Assembly (NCBI RefSeq): GCF_014648855.1
Contig: NZ_BMRX01000006.1
Coordinates: 404,782 to 468,781, forward strand
DNA from: Streptomyces parvulus
GTDB lineage: Bacteria; Actinomycetota; Actinomycetes; Streptomycetales; Streptomycetaceae
Direction: 5' to 3'
DNA length: 64,000 nt
The notes below the pieces were generated by a model. That model had not been told where the DNA came from. It made no database searches and saw only the letters and a list, made by a program, of their open reading frames with translations. How positions within the stretch are numbered: position 1 is the stretch's first letter; the number at the start of each line of letters is the position of its first letter. The translations under genes were made by a program, and so were the position numbers. Below, one piece after another: positions 32,634 to 41,805 of this stretch.

Positions 32634-32650
32634 TGATCGATGATCGATCA
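32634..32650. promoter_or_regulatory. Palindromic operator upstream of aceE
   Basis: TGATCGA-N3-TCGATCA, a perfect 7-bp inverted repeat, about 122-138 bp upstream of the aceE start. The form is that of GntR/FCD operators, and a GntR/FCD regulator is encoded next door (32868-33491), the likely binding protein (inference). Confidence 0.6.
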
Positions 32651-32805
32651 AAGGGTTGAGGGGCAAAACCTCTCGATACCGAGAAAGTCGGCACGGGGTG
32701 CCTTCGGCGATGGCACGGAGTGACGGTGCCCGTCGGGGGGTTTGTGCAGGTGAGGTGGGGTGGGCGCGGATGAGCTCGGGGGTGCGGTTGTGTGGCGGGT
32801 GCGGG

Positions 32806-32845
32806 TGCCGTCGTGGCTGATCGCGCAGTTCCCCGCGCCCCTTCC
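32806..32845 (-). repeat. Dispersed repeat, family B, copy 1
   Basis: On the minus strand: GGGGCGCGGGGAACTGCGCG followed by ATCAGCCACGACGG. Copies of the same unit are at 37152-37182 and 62628-62676. A known type of intergenic repeat in Streptomyces. Confidence 0.7.
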
Positions 32846-32867
32846 GGGGCGCAGCGCCCAGGGGTGG

Positions 32868-33491
32868 TCAGGCCCGGGGCGCGCAGCCGAGGACGTGGGC
32901 CTTGACGATTTCGGGGATCCGCGGATCCCGGCGGCGGAAGGCCGCGACCAGCTCGTCGTGCTCCTCCGCGTACGACTGCTGCACCGTCCCCAGCCACCGT
33001 ATCGACAGCGCCGTGAAGACCTCGATGCCCAGGCCCTCCCACGTGTGCAGCAGCACCGAGTTGCCCGCGGCGCGGACCAGCTCCCGGTGGAAGCCCACCG
33101 TGTGCCGCACCTGCGCCGTGCCGTCGGCGCCCCGGTCGGCCTCGTACAGCGCGGCGACGTGCGGCTCCAGGGCCGAGCAGTCCACGGCCAGCCGCTCGGC
33201 CGCCAGCTCGGCCGCGATCGCCTCCAGGCCGGCCCGGACCGGGTAGCTCTCCTCCAGGTCGGCGGCGGTCAGATTGCGCACCCGGACGCCCTTGTTCGGC
33301 GCCGACTCGATCAGCCGCAGCGACTCCAGCTCCCGCAGCGCCTCCCGCACCGGCGTCTGGCTGACCTCCAGCTCGGTGGCGATCCGGCGCTCCACGATCC
33401 GCTCGCCCGGCTGCCAGCGTCCGCTGATGATCCCTTCCAGGATGTGCTCGCGGATCTGTTCGCGCAGCGAGTGGACGACGGGCGCGGTCAT
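32868..33491 (-). CDS. GntR-family (FCD) transcriptional regulator
   Basis: 207 residues from the ATG at 33491 (AAGGAGC upstream). Winged helix VHSLREQIREHILEGIISGRWQPGERI ... ELEVSQTPVREALRELESLRLIE, then an FCD domain (about 75-200) with the metal-binding HTVGFHRELVRAAGN and WEGLGIE segments. The neighbours suggest control of pyruvate dehydrogenase, through the palindrome upstream of aceE. Confidence 0.88.
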   Translation of the reverse strand: MTAPVVHSLREQIREHILEGIISGRWQPGERIVERRIATELEVSQTPVREALRELESLRLIESAPNKGVRVRNLTAADLEESYPVRAGLEAIAAELAAERLAVDCSALEPHVAALYEADRGADGTAQVRHTVGFHRELVRAAGNSVLLHTWEGLGIEVFTALSIRWLGTVQQSYAEEHDELVAAFRRRDPRIPEIVKAHVLGCAPRA

Positions 33492-33644
33492 GGGAGCTCC
33501 TTCGGGAGGGGCCCCTTCGGCCCCCTGGGGCGGCTGACGTTGAGCAACAATACGGCCGTCCCGGCGCGCGGGCAGGGCGCACGGGGGCGCTTCGGCGCAG
33601 GTGAGACGAGACTTACACAGCGTTCCCCGCCCGGAACACGGCGA

Positions 33645-33676
33645 TGCCCCCGCCCGGAGGATTCCGGGCGGGGGCA
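33645..33676 (-). terminator. sucB terminator
   Basis: TGCCCCCGCCCGGA (33645-33658) pairs perfectly with 33663-33676 around GGAT, 24 bp after the sucB stop. Confidence 0.85.
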
Positions 33677-33700
33677 CCGTACAGGCCCACTGGCGAGGGA

Positions 33701-35470
33701 CTACAGGCCGAGCTCGACCTCGAACTCGCCGGCTTCCAGGATCGCCTTGACCGCCGTCAGGTAGCGGGCGGCGTCGGCGCCGTCCACCAGGCGGTGGTCG
33801 TAGGACAGGGTCAGGTACGTCATGTCGCGGACGCCGATGACCGGGCCGTCCTCCGTCTCGATGACGGCCGGACGCTTGACCGTGGCACCGATGCCGAGGA
33901 TGGCGACCTGGCCCGGCGGCACGATGATCGTGTCGAACAGCGCGCCGCGCGAGCCGGTGTTGGAGATGGTGAAGGTCGCGCCGGCCAGCTCGTCCGGGCT
34001 GATCTTGCTGGCCCGCACCTTGCCCGCCAGGTCGGCGGTCGCCTTGGCGATGCCGGCCAGGTTGAGGTCGCCGGCGTTCTTGATGACCGGGGTCATCAGG
34101 CCCTTCTCGGAGTCCACCGCGATACCGATGTTCTCGGTGTCGAAGTAGGTGATGGTCCCCTCGGCCTCGTTGATCTTGGCGTTGATCGGCGCGTGCGCCT
34201 TCAGCGCCTGGGCGGCGGCCCGCACGAAGAACGGCATCGGCGAGAGCTTGACGCCCTCGCGGGCCGCGAACGCGTCCTTGGCCCGGCCGCGCAGCTTCAT
34301 CAGGCGGGTGACGTCGACCTCGACGACCGACGACAGCTGGGCCTGCTCGTGCAGCGCCTTGACCATGTTGTCGCCGATGACCTTGCGGATGCGGGGCATC
34401 TTGACGGTCTGGCCGCGCAGCGGGGAGGCCTCCAGGGTGGGGGCCTTCTTCGCGGCGGTGGCCGTGCCACCGGTCGCGGCGGCCGGCGCCGGAGCGGCGG
34501 CCTTGGCGGCCTCGGCGGCGGCGATGACGTCCTGCTTGCGGATGCGGCCGCCGACGCCGGTGCCCTTGACGGTGGACAGGTCCACGCCGTTCTCGGAGGC
34601 GAGCTTGCGCACCAGCGGGGTGACGTAGGCGCCGTCGTCCGCCGGCTGGGCCGCGGCCGGGGCGGCCTTGGGCGCCGGGGCGGCGGGCTGCGGGGCGGGG
34701 GCCGGGGGCGCCTGCGGGGCCGGGGCGGCCGGAGCCGGGGCGGCCTGCGCGGGAGCCGGAGCCGGGGTGGGCTCGGGCTCGGCCGGGGCCTCCTGGGCCG
34801 GGGCTTCCTGGGCCGGCGCCTCCTGGGCGGGGGCGGCGGCCGGGGCGGAGCCGGCCTCACCGATGACGGCGAGCTTGGCGCCGACCTCGGCGGTCTCGTC
34901 CTCGCCGACCACGATCTCCAGCAGGGTGCCGGACGCGGGGGCGGGGATCTCGGTGTCGACCTTGTCGGTGGACACCTCGAGCAGCGGCTCGTCGGCCTCG
35001 ACGCTGTCACCGACCGACTTCAGCCAGCGGGTGACGGTGCCCTCGGTGACGGACTCGCCGAGCGCGGGCAGGACGACGTCCGTGCCCTCGGCGGAACCGC
35101 CGCCGGACTGCTCGGCGCTCGGCGCGGGCGCCGGGGCGGACTGCTCGGTGGACGGGGCGGCAGCGGCGGGCTCGGGAGCGGGCTCGGCGGCCTGCTCGGC
35201 CTGCGGGGCCTGCTCGGCGGCCGGGGCGCCGGTGCCGTCGTCGATCAGCGCCAGCTCGGCGCCGACCTCGACGGTCTCGTCCTCGGCGACCTTGATGGAG
35301 GACAGCACGCCCGACGCGGGGGCCGGGATCTCGGTGTCGACCTTGTCGGTCGAGACCTCGAGCAACGGCTCGTCGGCCTCGACGCGCTCACCCTCGGCCT
35401 TCAGCCAACGGGTGACGGTGCCCTCGGTGACGCTCTCGCCGAGCGCCGGAAGGGTTACGGAAACCGCCAT
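33701..35470 (-). CDS. sucB: Dihydrolipoamide acyltransferase (E2), two lipoyl domains
   Basis: 589 residues. Two nearly identical N-terminal lipoyl domains with lipoylated K43 and K170 ([10 protein letters not shown]), joined by long Ala/Pro/Glu linkers. The E1/E3-binding domain reads [24 protein letters not shown] (about 290-325), and the catalytic domain ends [16 protein letters not shown] with the active-site His and Asp. In actinobacteria this single E2 serves pyruvate and probably 2-oxoglutarate dehydrogenase complexes. E3 follows upstream on the same strand. Confidence 0.95.
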   Translation of the reverse strand: MAVSVTLPALGESVTEGTVTRWLKAEGERVEADEPLLEVSTDKVDTEIPAPASGVLSSIKVAEDETVEVGAELALIDDGTGAPAAEQAPQAEQAAEPAPEPAAAAPSTEQSAPAPAPSAEQSGGGSAEGTDVVLPALGESVTEGTVTRWLKSVGDSVEADEPLLEVSTDKVDTEIPAPASGTLLEIVVGEDETAEVGAKLAVIGEAGSAPAAAPAQEAPAQEAPAQEAPAEPEPTPAPAPAQAAPAPAAPAPQAPPAPAPQPAAPAPKAAPAAAQPADDGAYVTPLVRKLASENGVDLSTVKGTGVGGRIRKQDVIAAAEAAKAAAPAPAAATGGTATAAKKAPTLEASPLRGQTVKMPRIRKVIGDNMVKALHEQAQLSSVVEVDVTRLMKLRGRAKDAFAAREGVKLSPMPFFVRAAAQALKAHAPINAKINEAEGTITYFDTENIGIAVDSEKGLMTPVIKNAGDLNLAGIAKATADLAGKVRASKISPDELAGATFTISNTGSRGALFDTIIVPPGQVAILGIGATVKRPAVIETEDGPVIGVRDMTYLTLSYDHRLVDGADAARYLTAVKAILEAGEFEVELGL

Positions 35471-35533
35471 GGTTTCGGTTGCTCCTTACGAAATTGCGGA
35501 AGTCTGTGTCGTCGCGCCCAGTGACCGGGGAGG

Positions 35534-36922
35534 TCAGTCGTGGGAGTGCAGCGGCTTGCCGGCCAGCGCCAGGTGCGCCTCGCCCATCGCCTCGTTCTGC
35601 GTCGGGTGGGCGTGGATGAGCTGGGCCACCTCGGCGGGCAGCGCCTCCCAGTTGTAGATCAGCTGGGCTTCGCCGACCTGCTCGCCCATGCGGTCGCCGA
35701 CCATGTGGACGCCGACCACGGCACCGTCCTTGACCTGCACGAGCTTGATCTCGCCCGCGGTCTTGAGGATCTTGCTCTTGCCGTTGCCGGCCAGGTTGTA
35801 CTTCAGGGCGACGACCTTGTCCGCGCCGTAGATCTCCTTGGCCTTGGCCTCGGTGATGCCCACGGAGGCGACCTCGGGGTGGCAGTACGTCACCCGCGGC
35901 ACGCCGTCGTAGTCGACCGGGACGGTCTTCAGGCCGGCGAGCCGCTCCGCCACCAGGATGCCCTCGGCGAAGCCGACGTGCGCGAGCTGGAGGGTGGGGG
36001 CGAGGTCACCGACGGCGGAGACGGTCGGGACGTTGGTCCGCATGTACTCGTCGACGAGGACGAAGCCGCGGTCCATGGCGACCCCGGCCTCCTCGTAGCC
36101 CAGGCCCTGGGAGACCGGGCCGCGGCCGATGGCGACGAGCAGGACCTCGGCCTCGAACTCCTTGCCGTCGGCGAGGGTGACCTTGACGCCGTCCTGGGTG
36201 TACTCGGCCTTCTCGAAGAAGGTGCCCAGGTTGAACTTGATGCCGCGCTTGCGGAAGGCGCGCTCCAGCAGCTTGGAGCTGTTCTCGTCCTCGACCGGGA
36301 CGAGGTGCTTGAGGCCCTCGATGATCGTGACGTCGGCGCCGAAGGACTTCCACGCGGACGCGAACTCGACGCCGATGACGCCGCCGCCCAGGACGATCGC
36401 CGACTTCGGCACGCGGTCCAGCTTGAGGGCGTGGTCGGAGGAGATGATCCGGTCGCCGTCGATGTTCAGGCCGGGCAGCGACTTCGGCACGGAGCCGGTC
36501 GCCAGGAGCACGTGGCGGCCCTGGACCCGCTGGCCGTTCACGTCCACGGAGGTCGGCGAGGACAGCCGGCCCTCGCCCTCGATGTAGGTCACCTTGCGCG
36601 AGGCGATGAGACCCTGGAGACCCTTGTAGAGGCCCGAGATCACGTCGTCCTTGTACTTGTGGACGGCCGCCATGTCGATGCCCTCGAAGGTGGCCTTCAC
36701 ACCGAACTGCTCGCTCTCGCGGGCCTGGTCGGCGATCTCGCCCGCGTGCAGCAGGGCCTTCGTGGGGATGCAGCCGTTGTGCAGGCAGGTACCGCCGACC
36801 TTGCCCTTCTCGATCAGGGCGACGTCCAGGCCCAGCTGAGCCCCGCGCAGGGCCGCGGCGTAACCACCGCTGCCACCGCCGAGGATCACTAGGTCGAAAA
36901 CGGTGCTGGCGTCGTTCGCCAC
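35534..36922 (-). CDS. lpdA: Dihydrolipoamide dehydrogenase (E3)
   Basis: 462 residues from the GTG at 36922 (GGAGG upstream). FAD site VILGGGSGGYAAALRGAQLG; redox disulfide C46/C51 in GGTCLHNGC; NAD site VLGGGVIGVEFASAW; C-terminal HAHPTQNE with the active-site His-Glu. Reoxidises the dihydrolipoyl groups of E2. Sits 63 bp upstream of sucB on the same strand, probably co-transcribed. Confidence 0.96.
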   Translation of the reverse strand: MANDASTVFDLVILGGGSGGYAAALRGAQLGLDVALIEKGKVGGTCLHNGCIPTKALLHAGEIADQARESEQFGVKATFEGIDMAAVHKYKDDVISGLYKGLQGLIASRKVTYIEGEGRLSSPTSVDVNGQRVQGRHVLLATGSVPKSLPGLNIDGDRIISSDHALKLDRVPKSAIVLGGGVIGVEFASAWKSFGADVTIIEGLKHLVPVEDENSSKLLERAFRKRGIKFNLGTFFEKAEYTQDGVKVTLADGKEFEAEVLLVAIGRGPVSQGLGYEEAGVAMDRGFVLVDEYMRTNVPTVSAVGDLAPTLQLAHVGFAEGILVAERLAGLKTVPVDYDGVPRVTYCHPEVASVGITEAKAKEIYGADKVVALKYNLAGNGKSKILKTAGEIKLVQVKDGAVVGVHMVGDRMGEQVGEAQLIYNWEALPAEVAQLIHAHPTQNEAMGEAHLALAGKPLHSHD

Positions 36923-37228
36923 GTCACGTCCTCCATGCATGTGCGCCACGCCGGTCTCCAGTGACCGGTCGGCGGCTGGTGTCCGGCCGCTCTTTGTTCT
37001 CGGCCCTATGGGTGGGCCCTGTCCTGCCGGGCTCCATCTTCGCACTTGTGAGAGGCGAACGAGACGTGGGGCCGGGGTGTGAGACGCCCCACGTTCCGGT
37101 GAGGAGAAGGACCGCCGCACTCGCTTCCGACGGCACCGCCACGCCGCCGGGGGTGCGGGGAACCGCGCGACCAGCCACGACGGCCCTGCGGCCGCGAGAT
37201 CCCCGCACCCCCGATCTCTCAGGCGCCC
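36923..37228. other. Intergenic region between pepA and lpdA
   Basis: 306 bases without a gene. Holds the upstream region of lpdA and a family-B dispersed repeat at 37152-37182. No clear terminator for pepA apart from the GC-rich repeat itself. Confidence 0.6.
37152..37182 (+). repeat. Dispersed repeat, family B, copy 2
   Basis: GGTGCGGGGAACCGCGCGAC then CAGCCACGACGG, matching the other copies at about 32806-32845 (opposite orientation) and 62628-62676. Confidence 0.7.
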
Positions 37229-38764
37229 CTAGCCCAGATCACCCGCGGCCGCCAGCTCGGCGACCCGCACCAGCGTCCGCACCGCCGTGCCCGTGCCGCC
37301 CTTCGGCGTGTACCCGAACGCGCCGCCCTCGTTGAAGGCCGGGCCCGCGATGTCCAGGTGCGCCCAGGCGATGCCCTCGCCCACGAACTCGCGCAGGAAG
37401 AGGCCGGCCACCAGACCGCCGCCCATCCGCTCACCCATGTTCGCGATGTCCGCGGTCGCCGAGTCCATCCCCTTGCGCAGGTGCTCCGGCAGCGGCATCG
37501 GCCACGCCGGCTCGCCGACCTCCTCGGCCGCCTCGTGCACCGCGGCGCGGAACGCGTCGTCGTTCGCCATCACGCCGTACGTCCGGCTGCCCAGCGCCAG
37601 CATCATCGCGCCGGTCAGCGTCGCCACGTCGATGATCGCGTCCGGCTTCTCCTGCGAGGCCGCCCACAGCGCGTCCGCGAGCACGAGCCGGCCCTCGGCG
37701 TCGGTGTTGAGCACCTCCACCGTCTTGCCGCTGTACATCCGCAGCACGTCACCCGGGCGCGTGGCGGAGCCGGACGGCATGTTCTCGGCCAGCGCCAGCC
37801 AGCCGGTCACGTTGACCTCCAGGCCCAGCCGCGCGGCGGCGACGACCGCGGCGAACACGGCGGCGGCACCGGCCATGTCGCACTTCATCGTCTCGTTGTG
37901 CCCGGCCGGCTTCAGCGAGATGCCGCCCGAGTCGTAGGTGATGCCCTTGCCGACGAAGGCGAGGGACTTCGTCGCCTTGGACGACGTGTACGACAGCTTC
38001 ACCAGCCGCGGACCCGCCGCCGAACCGGCGCCGACGCCGAGGATGCCGCCGTAGCCGCCCTTGGTCAGCGCCTTCTCGTCGAGCACCTGCACCTTGATGC
38101 CGTGCTCCTTGGCCGCGGCCTGCGCGACCGCCGCGAAGGCCTCCGGGTTCAGGTCGTTCGGCGGGGTGTTGACCAGGTCGCGGGCGCGGTTCAGCTCCTC
38201 GGCGACGGCCGCGGCGCGCTCGACGGCCGCCTTGTACGCCTTGTCGCGGGGCTTGCCGCCGAGCAGCGTGGCCTCGGCCAGCGGCGCCTTGCCGTTCTTC
38301 GCCTTGGCGCCGCCCTGCTCCTTGTAGGCGTTGAAGGAGTACGCGCCGAGCAGCACGCCCTCGCCCACCGCACCGGCGTCGGCCGCCTCGGAGAGCGGGA
38401 GCGCGAAGGCCGCCTTCTTCGCGCCGGCCAGGGTGCGGGCGGCGACGCCGGCCGCCCTGCGCAGCGCCTCGGCGTCGAAGGCGGCGTCCTTCTCGGGCTG
38501 GGCGCCGAGGCCCACCGCCACCACGAGGGGTGCCTTGAAGCCGGACGGAGCGGGCAGCTTCGTCACCTCGCCCTCGGCGCCGGAGGCACCGAGGGTCTCC
38601 AGGACGCCGGCGAGCCGGCCGTCGTACGCCTTGTCCACGGCCTCGGCGCCGGGTGCGACGACCAGACCCTGGGACCTGGCCGACGTGTCCTTGGCGACAC
38701 CGATCACGATCGCGTCGGCCCGGAGGCCGGGCGCCGCTGCGGTGCTGAGAGTGAGAGCAGTCAC
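37229..38764 (-). CDS. pepA: Leucyl aminopeptidase (M17)
   Basis: 511 residues, GTG at 38764. Two-metal exopeptidase. The C-terminal catalytic domain shows FVGKGITYDSGGISLKPA (metal and Lys ligands), MKCDMAGAAAV and the signature NTDAEGRLVLADAL. Cytoplasmic hexamer; trims N-terminal residues. Divergent from the lipoprotein gene at 39006. Confidence 0.95.
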   Translation of the reverse strand: MTALTLSTAAAPGLRADAIVIGVAKDTSARSQGLVVAPGAEAVDKAYDGRLAGVLETLGASGAEGEVTKLPAPSGFKAPLVVAVGLGAQPEKDAAFDAEALRRAAGVAARTLAGAKKAAFALPLSEAADAGAVGEGVLLGAYSFNAYKEQGGAKAKNGKAPLAEATLLGGKPRDKAYKAAVERAAAVAEELNRARDLVNTPPNDLNPEAFAAVAQAAAKEHGIKVQVLDEKALTKGGYGGILGVGAGSAAGPRLVKLSYTSSKATKSLAFVGKGITYDSGGISLKPAGHNETMKCDMAGAAAVFAAVVAAARLGLEVNVTGWLALAENMPSGSATRPGDVLRMYSGKTVEVLNTDAEGRLVLADALWAASQEKPDAIIDVATLTGAMMLALGSRTYGVMANDDAFRAAVHEAAEEVGEPAWPMPLPEHLRKGMDSATADIANMGERMGGGLVAGLFLREFVGEGIAWAHLDIAGPAFNEGGAFGYTPKGGTGTAVRTLVRVAELAAAGDLG

Positions 38765-39005
38765 GGTGGTGAATTCTCGCTTCCGTATGAAGTCTGGTGT
38801 GGCCGAATGCGGGTGGGTCGACCGGGCCCGACATCCGACCCTAGATCCCTCCTGCGACGCGGTCCTCGCCCGGGCGGGCGAACACCCGGGACGAGCCTAC
38901 GCTCGCGCCCGCGCGCGTCCCCTCCCACGGGGCCGCGGTTTTCCGCCGGGTGCCCGCGATGGGAGATCATTCCCGGACACGCCGTCCCTCAGCTTGGAGC
39001 ACCCC

Positions 39006-39809
39006 GTGAGACGCCCGGTCCTGTCGACAGCCCTTCTCCTGCTGCTGCTCGCGGGGTGCACCTCGTCCCCGGTCGGGGGCGGGGAGGGCGCGGACGGCGC
39101 GGATCGCGGGGACCACTGGCGGCCGCGGCCCGGCACCGCCTGGCAGTGGCAGCTCAGCGGGAAGCTCGACACGTCCGTGGACGTGCCCGTCTACGACATC
39201 GACGGCTTCGACCACCCGAAGGCCACGGTCGCCGGTCTGCACGACGACGGCCGCAAGGTCATCTGCTACCTCTCCACCGGCGCCTGGGAGGACTTCCGGC
39301 CCGACGCGGGCAGGTTCCCCGAGTCCGTGCTCGGCAAGGGCAACGGCTGGGAGGGCGAACGCTGGCTCGACGTCCGGGCGACCGACGTCCTGGAGCCGCT
39401 GATGGCCGAACGGCTCGACATGTGCCGGGAGAAGGGCTTCGACGCCGTCGAGCCGGACAACATGGACGGCTACCGGAACGAGACCGGCTTCCCCCTCACC
39501 GCGGACGACCAGCTCCGCTACAACCGGCTGATCGCGGATCTCGCCCACGAGCGCGGGATGGCCGTCGGACTCAAGAACGACCTGGACCAGATCCCCGAAC
39601 TCGTCGACGACTTCGACTTCGCGGTCAACGAGCAGTGCGCGCAGTACGGCGAGTGCGCGGACAACCTGCCGTTCATCGAGGCCGGCAAGGCGGTCTTCCA
39701 CGTCGAGTACGAGCTGCCGACGGAGCGGTTCTGCGCCGAGTCCCGGGAGATGCGGCTCAGTTCGATGCTGAAGAAGTACGAGTTGGGGGTGGAGCGGGAG
39801 GCTTGCTGA
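39006..39809 (+). CDS. Secreted GH114-type lipoprotein (endo-alpha-1,4-polygalactosaminidase family)
   Basis: 267 residues from the GTG at 39006 (GGAGC upstream). Lipoprotein signal peptide with lipobox LLLAGC (about 13-18). The rest matches the DUF297/GH114 TIM-barrel pattern: WQWQLSGKLDTSVDVPVYDIDGFD, KVICYLSTGAWEDFRPD, GFDAVEPDNMDGY and VGLKNDLDQIPEL, with catalytic acidic residues in the E-P-D segment. Likely acts on extracellular galactosamine-containing polymers; exact substrate unknown. Confidence 0.85.
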   Translation: MRRPVLSTALLLLLLAGCTSSPVGGGEGADGADRGDHWRPRPGTAWQWQLSGKLDTSVDVPVYDIDGFDHPKATVAGLHDDGRKVICYLSTGAWEDFRPDAGRFPESVLGKGNGWEGERWLDVRATDVLEPLMAERLDMCREKGFDAVEPDNMDGYRNETGFPLTADDQLRYNRLIADLAHERGMAVGLKNDLDQIPELVDDFDFAVNEQCAQYGECADNLPFIEAGKAVFHVEYELPTERFCAESREMRLSSMLKKYELGVEREAC

Positions 39810-39818
39810 GGCCGGGGT

Positions 39819-40601
39819 TCAGCCCAGGACCGACACCACCAGGGCCGTGGTGGCCGCCGTCTCCGCGACGCCGCCGAAGACGTCACCCGTGACCCCGCCG
39901 AAGCGGCGGACGCAGTGCCGCAGGAGCAGTTCGGCGGCGGCGACCGCGGCCAGTACCGCGACCGCCGTGCGCGCGATCCCGTACGGGCCGAGCGGCGCGC
40001 CCGCCGCCGCGGCCGCCAGCGTCACCGCGGCGGCCACGGCCAGTGCCGCGCCGGACGGGACCACGCCGGCGACCGCCGCGCCCAGCCCCTCCGGGCGGGC
40101 GGCGGGCACGCCGGAGCGGGCGGCCAGCGTGAGCGCCAGCCGGGCGGCGGTCGCCGAGACCACGGCGGCGAGCGCGCCCCGCGCCCACGAGCCGTCGTAG
40201 GCCTGGGCCAGCGCGGCCACCTGGGCGAGGAGCGTGAACAGCAGGGCCAGCACGCCGAACGGCCCGATGTCCGACTGTTTCATGATCCGCAGGGCGTCCT
40301 CGGCGGGCTTGCCGCTGCCCAGCCCGTCCGCGGTGTCGGCCAGGCCGTCCAGGTGGAGTCCCCGGGTGAGCACCGCCGGTACGGCGGTCGTGGCGACGGC
40401 GGCGAGCAGGCTGCCGGCGCCCAGGAACAGCAGCAGGAGCCCGGTGCCGGCGGCGGCCGCGCCGACGGCCAGACCGGCGAGCGGCGCGCACAGCATGCCG
40501 CCGCGTGCGGCCTCCCTGTCCCAGCGGGTCACCCGGACCGGGAACACGGTGAGGGTGCCGAAGGCGAAGCGGAGGCCGTCGGGGGAGGGGGTGCGGGACA
40601 C
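39819..40601 (-). CDS. cobS: Adenosylcobinamide-GDP ribazoletransferase
   Basis: 260 residues, GTG at 40601. Integral membrane enzyme joining alpha-ribazole to adenosylcobinamide-GDP in the last step of cobalamin synthesis. Motifs: LTVFPVR, the metal-binding TRGLHLDGLADTADGLGS, and RIMKQSDIGPFGVLAL; several hydrophobic spans; FGGVTGDVFGGVAE near the C-terminus. Other late-B12 genes (cobT, cobU fusion) follow nearby. Confidence 0.94.
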   Translation of the reverse strand: MSRTPSPDGLRFAFGTLTVFPVRVTRWDREAARGGMLCAPLAGLAVGAAAAGTGLLLLFLGAGSLLAAVATTAVPAVLTRGLHLDGLADTADGLGSGKPAEDALRIMKQSDIGPFGVLALLFTLLAQVAALAQAYDGSWARGALAAVVSATAARLALTLAARSGVPAARPEGLGAAVAGVVPSGAALAVAAAVTLAAAAAGAPLGPYGIARTAVAVLAAVAAAELLLRHCVRRFGGVTGDVFGGVAETAATTALVVSVLG

Positions 40602-40691
40602 CGGCGCAGACTACCCGGCGGCGGTCTGGGCCGGCGGGGCGGGCGGGGTGGTCGGCAGGGCGCGGATGAGATGCGGGGATAAAGTGCGCAT

Positions 40692-41444
40692 ATGGGAGAT
40701 TGGTGGCAGCGGAACATCCTGGAACCCGGCAAGCTGCCGCTGCTCCTCGCCCTGGGGTCCTTCGTGCTGACGTTCGTGATCACCCGGGTCATCACGCGGC
40801 TGATCCGGGCGGGCAAGGGGCCCTTCGGGAACGTCCAGGCGGGCGGGGTGCACATCCACCACGTGGTGCCCGGCGTACTGCTCACCGTCGTCGGGGGGTT
40901 CGGGGCGGTCGCCGGGGGGCGGCACGGGTTCGGGTCCGCACTGGCGGCGGTGGTCTTCGGCATCGGGGTGGGGCTGGTGCTGGACGAGTTCGCGCTGATC
41001 CTGCATCTCGACGACGTGTACTGGAGCGAGGCGGGGCGCCAGAGCGTGGAGGTCGTGGTGCTCACGGCGGCGCTGGTGGGGCTGGTGCTGGCCGGGTTCA
41101 CACCGTTCGGGGTGAACGGGGTGGACCAGGACGAGCTGCAGGACCGGGCGAGCGTCATCACGACCGTCGCGGGGAACTTCCTGTTCTCCCTGCTCGCCCT
41201 GGCCAAGGGCAAGGCGCGGCTGGCGGTCTTCGGCGTGATCGTGCCGGTCATCGGCTTGGTGGGGGCGGTGCGGCTGGCGCGGCCCGGGTCGCCCTGGGCC
41301 CGGCGCTTCTACGCCGGGCGGCCGCGGGCGCGGGCGCGGGCGCGGCTGCGGGCCTATCGCCATGATCGGCGGTGGTCGGGGCCGCGGCGGGTGGTTCAGG
41401 ACTGGATCGGGGGGCGGCCGGATCCTCCGGCACGGGATGCCTGA
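40692..41444 (+). CDS. Conserved membrane protein in the cob cluster
   Basis: 250 residues. Hydrophobic spans at about 17-38, 55-78, 84-100, 117-136 and 160-196, a conserved FGNVQAGGVHIHHVVPG with clustered His, and LDEFALILHLDDVYW with acidic residues. The Arg-rich C-terminus is cytoplasmic. Lies between cobS and cobT, but no B12 role can be shown. Family unnamed to me. Confidence 0.7.
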   Translation: MGDWWQRNILEPGKLPLLLALGSFVLTFVITRVITRLIRAGKGPFGNVQAGGVHIHHVVPGVLLTVVGGFGAVAGGRHGFGSALAAVVFGIGVGLVLDEFALILHLDDVYWSEAGRQSVEVVVLTAALVGLVLAGFTPFGVNGVDQDELQDRASVITTVAGNFLFSLLALAKGKARLAVFGVIVPVIGLVGAVRLARPGSPWARRFYAGRPRARARARLRAYRHDRRWSGPRRVVQDWIGGRPDPPARDA

Positions 41445-41805
41445 CGGCGTCTTCGGGGGGCGATGCCTGCGGCGGCCTGTGGCTGGTTCGGTGGGGGTGC
41501 GTGTAGCGCGGTGCGTGGTGTTTCGGGTCGGGGGTGCGCCGGGGGGTGTCCGTCCTCGGAACGGCGCGGAATCGGTGGCTCAAGATCCCAGGGGCGTTGA
41601 CGCGCCAACCGCTGCGGGCGGACACCCCCCGGCACACCCCCTTCTCGCCGTACGCGGCTCTCCCACCCAGCTGCGGGCAGTCGTGCCGCTGGGGCGGCAC
41701 GGGTGGGCGCGGGCGGCACCCCGCTACGCCGGGCTGCGTCACCCACCCCCGGCCCGCACCCACCCCGGGTGACACGTGAACGCCGGGCCCCGCACCCGCG
41801 GCGGG
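41445..41805. other. Intergenic region with inverted and dispersed repeats
   Basis: 361 bases without a supported gene. It contains a 23-bp inverted repeat with one mismatch (41530-41552 and 41619-41641; arms around GCCGGGGGGTGTCCG), then a family-C dispersed repeat (41669-41710). It also carries the region downstream of cobT. Confidence 0.6.
41669..41710 (+). repeat. Dispersed repeat, family C
   Basis: CTGCGGGCAGTCGTGCCGCT followed by GGGGCGGCACGGGTGGGCGC; the inner GTGCCGC/GCGGCAC pairs. Known to me as a common intergenic unit in Streptomyces; one copy in this window. Confidence 0.5.

Larger units (their letters stand above)
32513..32867. other. Intergenic region upstream of aceE
   Basis: 355 bases without a gene. 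Contains the aceE promoter region with a palindromic operator (32634-32650) and, farther upstream, a dispersed repeat of family B (about 32806-32845) near the 3' end of the GntR gene. Confidence 0.7.
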
